Source of the DNA: JACZQZ01 sp046756945
Lineage (GTDB): Bacteria; Pseudomonadota; Alphaproteobacteria; Rhodospirillales; 2-02-FULL-58-16
Assembly (NCBI GenBank): GCA_046756945.1
Contig: JBHHXI010000054.1
Location: 1-18,659, forward strand
Direction of reading: 5' to 3'
DNA: 18,659 nt
Shown one piece after another: positions 13,486-18,659 of the stretch. The notes under the pieces are model-generated. The model saw nothing but the letters and a program-made list of their open reading frames with translations, was not told the origin of the DNA and did no database searches. Position numbers and translations under genes: made by a program. The stretch's first letter is position 1; every line of letters starts with the position of its first letter.

Positions 13486-16158
13486 ATGCCTGACGCCAAC
13501 GGCGCCGAACTCAGGAAAACCGTGCTCCACGACTGGCACGAGGCGGCCGGGGCCAAGATGGTGGACTTCGGCGGCTGGCACATGCCGGTGCAATACCCAT
13601 CCGGCATCATCCAGGAGCATCTCGCGACCCGGCGCCAGGCGGGCCTTTTCGACGTCTCCCACATGGGCCGGTTCCGCGTCCGCGGCCCCGGTGCCGAGGA
13701 TTTCCTGCTCGCCGCGCTGACCAACAACGCCCGCGCCCTCGATCCCGGGCACGCCCAGTATACGTTCATCGCCAACCAGGCCGGCGGCGCCGTCGACGAC
13801 GCCTATCTCTACCGCCTGGACGCGGCCGACTTCCTCCTGGTCGTCAACGCCGGCAACCGGGCGAAGGATTGGCAATGGCTGGTGGACCTCAAAGACGGCG
13901 ACGTGGAGCTCGTCGACGAGAGCGACGCGCTGGCCATGGTCTCGCTCCAGGGACCCCATGCCTCGCAGCTGCTGGAAGACGTGATCGACACCGGCGCGCT
14001 GCCGGAGAACAAGCGCAACCGGCTCGGCACCGCCACCTTCGACGGCCACGATGTCATTATCGCCCGCACCGGCTACACCGGGGAATCGGTCTGTTTCGAG
14101 CTGTTCCCGGGGAGCGAGGTCACGCACCGTTTGTGGCAGGCCCTGGTCGACAAGGGAGCCCTGCCGGTCGGCCTGGGGGCCCGGGATTCGCTCAGGCTGG
14201 AGGCGGGACTTCCCCTTTACGGCCACGAACTGGGCGAGGACCCGGAAGGCCGGGAGATCCCGATATTCGCCAACGGGCTGGCCAAGTTCGCCGTGCGCCC
14301 GCCCAACGGCGGGGACTATGTGGGCCGCGCGGAACTGGAGAAACAGCGCGACGAGTTCATCCGCATCGTGCGCGGCGAAATGGAGACGCCCGTGGACGAA
14401 AGGGTGCTTCCCCGGGTGATCGTGCCCATAGCCGTCTTCGACGGGCGCAGGCCCTTGCGCGCCGGGCACAAGGTCCTTTTCGACGGCCGCCACGCGGGCT
14501 ACGTGACGTCGGGCACCAGCGTGCCGTTCAGCCATTTCTACGGCCAGGGCATCACCGCCGCGCCGTCCGACGATCACGGCATGCGGCCCATCGGCCTCGC
14601 CCTCGTCCGCTCGGACATCCGCTACCGGGCCGACCGGCCGGTGGTGCTGGAGATCGAGGACGACCGCGGGAAGACCATGGCGGCGGAGCTGGTGGAACGC
14701 AACCTTTGGCCGGTGGCACCCTTCGGCCGGCCCTACACCGGTTTCCAGGCGCCGCCCGTCCAGGCGCGGGCCGCCGCCTCGGGGCACGCCGACCGCGCCC
14801 GCCGCCTGGCCGGGGAGTCACGGGCCAATACAAGCTGGCGGCGGACGGAATGCATCAACCTCATACCGTCCGAGCAGGCGACGTCGGCGTTCGTCGACGC
14901 CCTCTCGACCGCCGATCCCCAGGCCCGCTACAACGAGCACAACCGCTTGAAGGCGCTCGGCCCCGAGGCGCCGGACGTACGCTACTACAAGGGCACGGCC
15001 TTCATCATGGACAAGGAGGAAGAGCTTAAGGCGGCGCTCCGCGCCTTCTTCGGCTGCACCAACGCCGAGCCCCGCGTCATCAGCGGCCAGATGGCCAACG
15101 ACACGGTCTACGACGCCGTCAAGCAGTTCAGGCACCGCCACCGCGCCGGCGAGGCGCCGCAGCTCATCGGCCGGATCCTTGTCCACGACCTCAACAAGGG
15201 CGGGCACCTGAGCGCCCAGCCGCAAGGCGCGCTGAAGAACTACGTGGCGCTGGACGAGCGCACCGGCCGCCCGGCCATCGAGCATTTCCCGCTGCAGGCG
15301 GACAACCCCCACCGCATCGACGTCGAGGCCGCCAAGGAGCTGATCGTGAGGACCCGGCCGGAGCTCCTGGTCTTCGGCCGCAGCGTCATCATCCACACCG
15401 AGCCGATCGCCGAGATCGCCCGGTTCATCCATGCGGAATTCGGCCGCGACAACCCGGCCCGGCCGATCATCCACTACGACGCCGCCCACGTGCTGGGCCT
15501 GCTCGGCCCCTACTTCCAGGAGCCCTTCGCCGACGGGGCCGATCTGGTCACCGGCTCGACCCACAAGACCTTCTTCGGGCCGCAGCGGGGCGTCGTGCTG
15601 GGCAACTTCGAGCCCGGTTCCGTCTTCGAGCCGCTGTGGACCACCATCGAGTCCCGCGCCTTCCCCGGCCACGTCAGCAACCACCATCTGGGCACCATGC
15701 TGGGGCTCCTCGGCGCCACCTACGAGATGCTGGAGTTCAGGGACGACTACCCGAAACAGGTGATCGCCAACGCCAAGGCCTTCGCCCGGGCGCTCGCCGA
15801 CGCCGGCCTGGTGCTGGAAGGCGACGCGGCGTGCGCCTTCACCGAGACCCACCAGGTGCTGATCCGCACGGCGCGGGGCCGGGGCGAGCACATCGCCAGT
15901 ATCCTGGAAGCCAACAACGTCATCACCAACCCCCAGGCCTACGCCGACGACGCCAGCTTCGCCGCCGCCAGCGGGGTCCGCACCGGGACCCAGGAAATGA
16001 CCCGCTACGGCATGAAGGAGGCCGATTTCCGGGAGCTCGCCGGGCTCATCGCCGAGATCATCCGCGACGGCGACGCCAGGCCCGCGGGCCACTGGAAGGA
16101 CGCGGTCAAGGACACGCGCGCACGCTTCACCGACATGCAATACTGCTTCCCGGCCTGA
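13486..16158 (+). CDS. GcvT-GlyA fusion: T-protein (aminomethyltransferase) joined to a serine hydroxymethyltransferase-like domain
   Basis: One 890-residue reading frame carries two folate enzymes. The frame opens earlier, but the ATG at 13486 has GGGAGG nine bases before it and starts the homology. Residues 1 to about 425 are a T-protein: GGWHMPVQY (29-37), EH-x5-R-x-AGLFDVSHMG (44-61), GGAVDD (100-105) with the family's catalytic Asp, RTGYTGE (194-200) and SGTSVPFS (342-349). The domain is some 50 residues longer than usual, from inserts around 295-320 and 350-385. An Ala/Arg-rich linker (about 425-450) leads to the PLP-dependent part: INLIPSE (457-463), YNEH (482-485), RYYKG (499-503), GGHLS (572-576), D665 in HYDAAHVLGLL, the PLP lysine K694 in STHKTFFGP, and R832 in GVRTGTQEMTRYG. 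T-protein makes methylene-THF from glycine and SHMT-type enzymes use it to make serine, so channelling is plausible. GcvH and GcvP are not in the window. Confidence 0.92.
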   Translation: MPDANGAELRKTVLHDWHEAAGAKMVDFGGWHMPVQYPSGIIQEHLATRRQAGLFDVSHMGRFRVRGPGAEDFLLAALTNNARALDPGHAQYTFIANQAGGAVDDAYLYRLDAADFLLVVNAGNRAKDWQWLVDLKDGDVELVDESDALAMVSLQGPHASQLLEDVIDTGALPENKRNRLGTATFDGHDVIIARTGYTGESVCFELFPGSEVTHRLWQALVDKGALPVGLGARDSLRLEAGLPLYGHELGEDPEGREIPIFANGLAKFAVRPPNGGDYVGRAELEKQRDEFIRIVRGEMETPVDERVLPRVIVPIAVFDGRRPLRAGHKVLFDGRHAGYVTSGTSVPFSHFYGQGITAAPSDDHGMRPIGLALVRSDIRYRADRPVVLEIEDDRGKTMAAELVERNLWPVAPFGRPYTGFQAPPVQARAAASGHADRARRLAGESRANTSWRRTECINLIPSEQATSAFVDALSTADPQARYNEHNRLKALGPEAPDVRYYKGTAFIMDKEEELKAALRAFFGCTNAEPRVISGQMANDTVYDAVKQFRHRHRAGEAPQLIGRILVHDLNKGGHLSAQPQGALKNYVALDERTGRPAIEHFPLQADNPHRIDVEAAKELIVRTRPELLVFGRSVIIHTEPIAEIARFIHAEFGRDNPARPIIHYDAAHVLGLLGPYFQEPFADGADLVTGSTHKTFFGPQRGVVLGNFEPGSVFEPLWTTIESRAFPGHVSNHHLGTMLGLLGATYEMLEFRDDYPKQVIANAKAFARALADAGLVLEGDAACAFTETHQVLIRTARGRGEHIASILEANNVITNPQAYADDASFAAASGVRTGTQEMTRYGMKEADFRELAGLIAEIIRDGDARPAGHWKDAVKDTRARFTDMQYCFPA

Positions 16159-16179
16159 CCGCCGCCGGTATCCGCCGGT

Positions 16180-16206
16180 GCCCCGCGGGCGGTGATCCGG
16201 CGGGGC
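16180..16206. terminator. Weak hairpin between convergent gcvT-glyA and msrB genes
   Basis: GCCCCGC (16180-16186) and GCGGGGC (16200-16206) can pair around a 13-base loop, followed by further overlapping GCCGG/CCGGC palindromes up to 16230. The 105-base gap lies between two stop codons, so a shared terminator is expected, but no T-tract is present on either strand and the GC content makes chance pairing likely. Confidence 0.3.
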
Positions 16207-16263
16207 CGTTCAGGGGCCGGCCCGGCCGGCGACGCGGTCGCGGGAACGCCCTAACCCCGGCCG

Positions 16264-16674
16264 TCAATCATCCCCCGGTTTGGTCGCTTTCAGCGTCAGG
16301 GCCACGGAATTGATGCAGTAGCGCTGGCCCGTCGGCTCCGGGCCGTCGGCGAACAGGTGGCCCAGGTGCGCGTCGCAGCGGGCGCACAGCACCTCGGTCA
16401 AGTCGGTGTCGAACCGGGTATCGGGCCGGGTGGCGACGGCGCCTTCGGCGACCGGGGCCCAGAAGCTCGGCCACCCGGTGCCGGAATCGAATTTTGTGTC
16501 GGAGCCGAACAGGTCCGCCCCGCAGCAGATGCAGCGATAGGTACCGGGCGTCTTGCAGTCGTTGTATTCGCCCGAGAAACGCTTCTCGGTTCCCCTCTCC
16601 CGGGCGACGCGGAACTGCTCCGGCGTCAACTGCTCCTGCCACTCCGGGTCGGACTTCCGGACCTTTTCCGACAT
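16264..16674 (-). CDS. msrB: Peptide-methionine (R)-S-oxide reductase MsrB, copy 2
   Basis: A second methionine-R-sulfoxide reductase with the same length (136 residues) as the copy at 4644-5054. A by-eye ungapped count gives about 94 identical residues, 69%. All functional positions are kept: zinc cysteines C48/C51 and C97/C100, catalytic C120 in QRYCINS, and again Thr66 in place of the resolving cysteine (FDSGTGWPSF). Differences cluster in surface segments such as 83-92. No signal peptide is present, so both copies should act in the cytoplasm. GGGAGAG precedes the ATG. It lies 30 bases downstream of the rhodanese gene on the same strand, so the two are probably co-transcribed, giving this copy different regulation from copy 1. 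Confidence 0.95.
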   Translation of the reverse strand: MSEKVRKSDPEWQEQLTPEQFRVARERGTEKRFSGEYNDCKTPGTYRCICCGADLFGSDTKFDSGTGWPSFWAPVAEGAVATRPDTRFDTDLTEVLCARCDAHLGHLFADGPEPTGQRYCINSVALTLKATKPGDD

Positions 16675-16704
16675 TTCGCTCTCCCGCCCGTACCGGACCC
16701 CGGC

Positions 16705-17088
16705 TCAGGGGTCCGTCGGCCCGCCGGCCTCGACCCACGCCCCGTATCCGCCGGCGATGTGGCAGACGTTTTCCAGGCCCATGTCGATCAGCGTCTTCGC
16801 CGCCAGGGCCGAGCGCCCGCCGGAGCCGCAGTACAGCACCAGCCGCTTGCCGCTGGCCAGGCTGTCGACGTGCATGGGGGTTTCCGGATCGGCGATGATC
16901 TCGAGGAAGCCGCGCGGCGCGTGCACCGAGCCCTTGATGCCGCCCGACGCCTGGCGCTCGACGGTCTCCCGCACGTCGACGAAGACGACGTCCGGATCGC
17001 CGACCAGGGCCTGCGCGTCAGGCACGGAAATGGTCTCGATAACCGCGTTGGCCTCGGCCAGTATCTGTCTGAAACCGCGCGTAACCAT
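16705..17088 (-). CDS. Single-domain rhodanese (sulfurtransferase)
   Basis: A 127-residue cytoplasmic protein made of one rhodanese domain, which carries sulfur as a persulfide on an active-site cysteine. Key parts are VVFVDVRETVERQASGGIKGSVHAPRG (34-60, the CDC25-like DVRE and G-x-I-x-G-S-x-H-x-P-R-G motifs) and the active loop CGSGGRS with C87 as nucleophile and R92 in the usual place, then a closing HIAGGYGAWVEAGG. The frame is open to 17214, but the upstream part is low-complexity Arg/Pro and Gly; I start at 17088, where GAGG lies nine bases upstream. It lies directly upstream of msrB copy 2. The six-residue active loop fits thiosulfate- or thiol-linked sulfurtransferases. The in vivo sulfur donor is unknown. 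Confidence 0.9.
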   Translation of the reverse strand: MVTRGFRQILAEANAVIETISVPDAQALVGDPDVVFVDVRETVERQASGGIKGSVHAPRGFLEIIADPETPMHVDSLASGKRLVLYCGSGGRSALAAKTLIDMGLENVCHIAGGYGAWVEAGGPTDP

Positions 17089-17237
17089 CCGCTGGCACCT
17101 CGCTCTCCAGGGCCGCCGGCGCACGGCCCCATTTCCCCATGCCGGACCATACCACGGATCGGCGCCGCCAAAGGACTTTTCAGCGCCCGCCGCAGGCGCT
17201 ACTTCTGGGTCCATTCCTCCCCCGCAGGAACGGCGAC

Positions 17238-18497
<1,260 letters not shown>

Positions 18498-18531
18498 TCC
18501 GTAAAGACTCAAGATTTCTGAAATGCCGTGT

Positions 18532-18551
18532 ACGCGCGAATATCGCCGCGT
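18532..18551 (+). terminator. Weak hairpin after the antiporter gene
   Basis: ACGCG (18532-18536) and CGCGT (18547-18551) can pair around a 10-base loop, 35 bases past the stop codon, with no T-run behind. This is the only candidate terminator visible after nhaP and is weak. Confidence 0.2.
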
Positions 18552-18580
18552 GCCGGTGTGATCCGTCGACCCGGGACCGT

Positions 18581-18610
18581 TGTTTATCCGTGTCCATCGG
18601 TGTCCATCCG
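18581..18610. repeat. Three tandem decamers, fragment of a GGATGGACAC-type intergenic repeat
   Basis: TGTTTATCCG, TGTCCATCGG and TGTCCATCCG follow each other without gaps. On the other strand they read GGATGGACAC, then CGATGGACAC, then GGATAAACA. The 10-base periodic pattern stands out from the surrounding GC-rich sequence and lies in a non-coding tail after nhaP. Confidence 0.6.
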
Positions 18611-18659
18611 TTCTCTAATCGCGGGTTCCAAGTCAAGCTCTCCTGGCCTTCTCGTCGCT

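Noticed and set aside
14818..16140. 440-codon open frame on the minus strand
   Set aside because: Antisense to the SHMT-like half of the fusion gene; no domain and shadow composition.
18611..18645. tRNA-like T-arm (GCGGGTTCCAAGTC)
   Set aside because: The sequence lacks a matching stem partner, an anticodon arm and an acceptor stem upstream, so no tRNA is supported.

Overview
This is a GC-rich, densely packed chromosomal segment. Short intergenic gaps, several 1-4 base stop/start overlaps, strong Shine-Dalgarno sequences, TRAP and liv-type transporters and MotA/ExbB-like proteins all suggest a proteobacterium. An alphaproteobacterium of the Rhodospirillales type is my best guess; there is no rRNA or other marker to prove it. 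I see no tRNA, rRNA, CRISPR array, insertion sequence or phage gene.

Layout. (1) 1-2161, minus strand: a TRAP transporter operon dctP-dctQ-dctM of the mannitol/chloroaromatic subfamily, with dctM cut by the window edge. (2) 2162-2639: a 478-base control region with a GC hairpin and an 11-base tandem repeat. (3) 2640-4625: a divergent pair, a D-2-hydroxyacid dehydrogenase (glyoxylate/hydroxypyruvate reductase-like, minus) and a tartronate semialdehyde reductase (garR/glxR type, plus). (4) 4644-11111, minus strand: a seven-gene putative operon livJ-livH-livM-livG-livF, M20 deacylase, msrB. (5) 11460-13190, minus strand: a tight three-gene membrane cluster made of a MotA/TolQ/ExbB-like channel protein, a one-TM protein that keeps the ExbD/TolR-type membrane aspartate but carries a different periplasmic beta-rich domain, and a two-TM protein of unknown family. 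This is the best candidate for an undescribed system. (6) 13486-16158, plus strand: an 890-residue fusion of a glycine-cleavage T-protein (GcvT) with a serine hydroxymethyltransferase-like (GlyA) domain. (7) 16264-17088, minus strand: a rhodanese gene and a second msrB, about 69% identical to the first. (8) 17238-18497, plus strand: a CPA1/NhaP-type cation/proton antiporter. A short decamer repeat lies near the right edge.

Themes. Hydroxyacid dehydrogenase, tartronate semialdehyde reductase and GcvT-GlyA all belong to glyoxylate/glycine/serine (C2/C3) chemistry, so the TRAP system may import a small hydroxy acid; this is inference from context. The liv-type importer is followed by an M20 deacylase, which suggests uptake of an N-acyl amino acid or small amide. 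Both importers share an architecture: the binding-protein gene comes first, then a very stable intercistronic hairpin, then the membrane subunits. Their upstream regions also share a 12-base motif.
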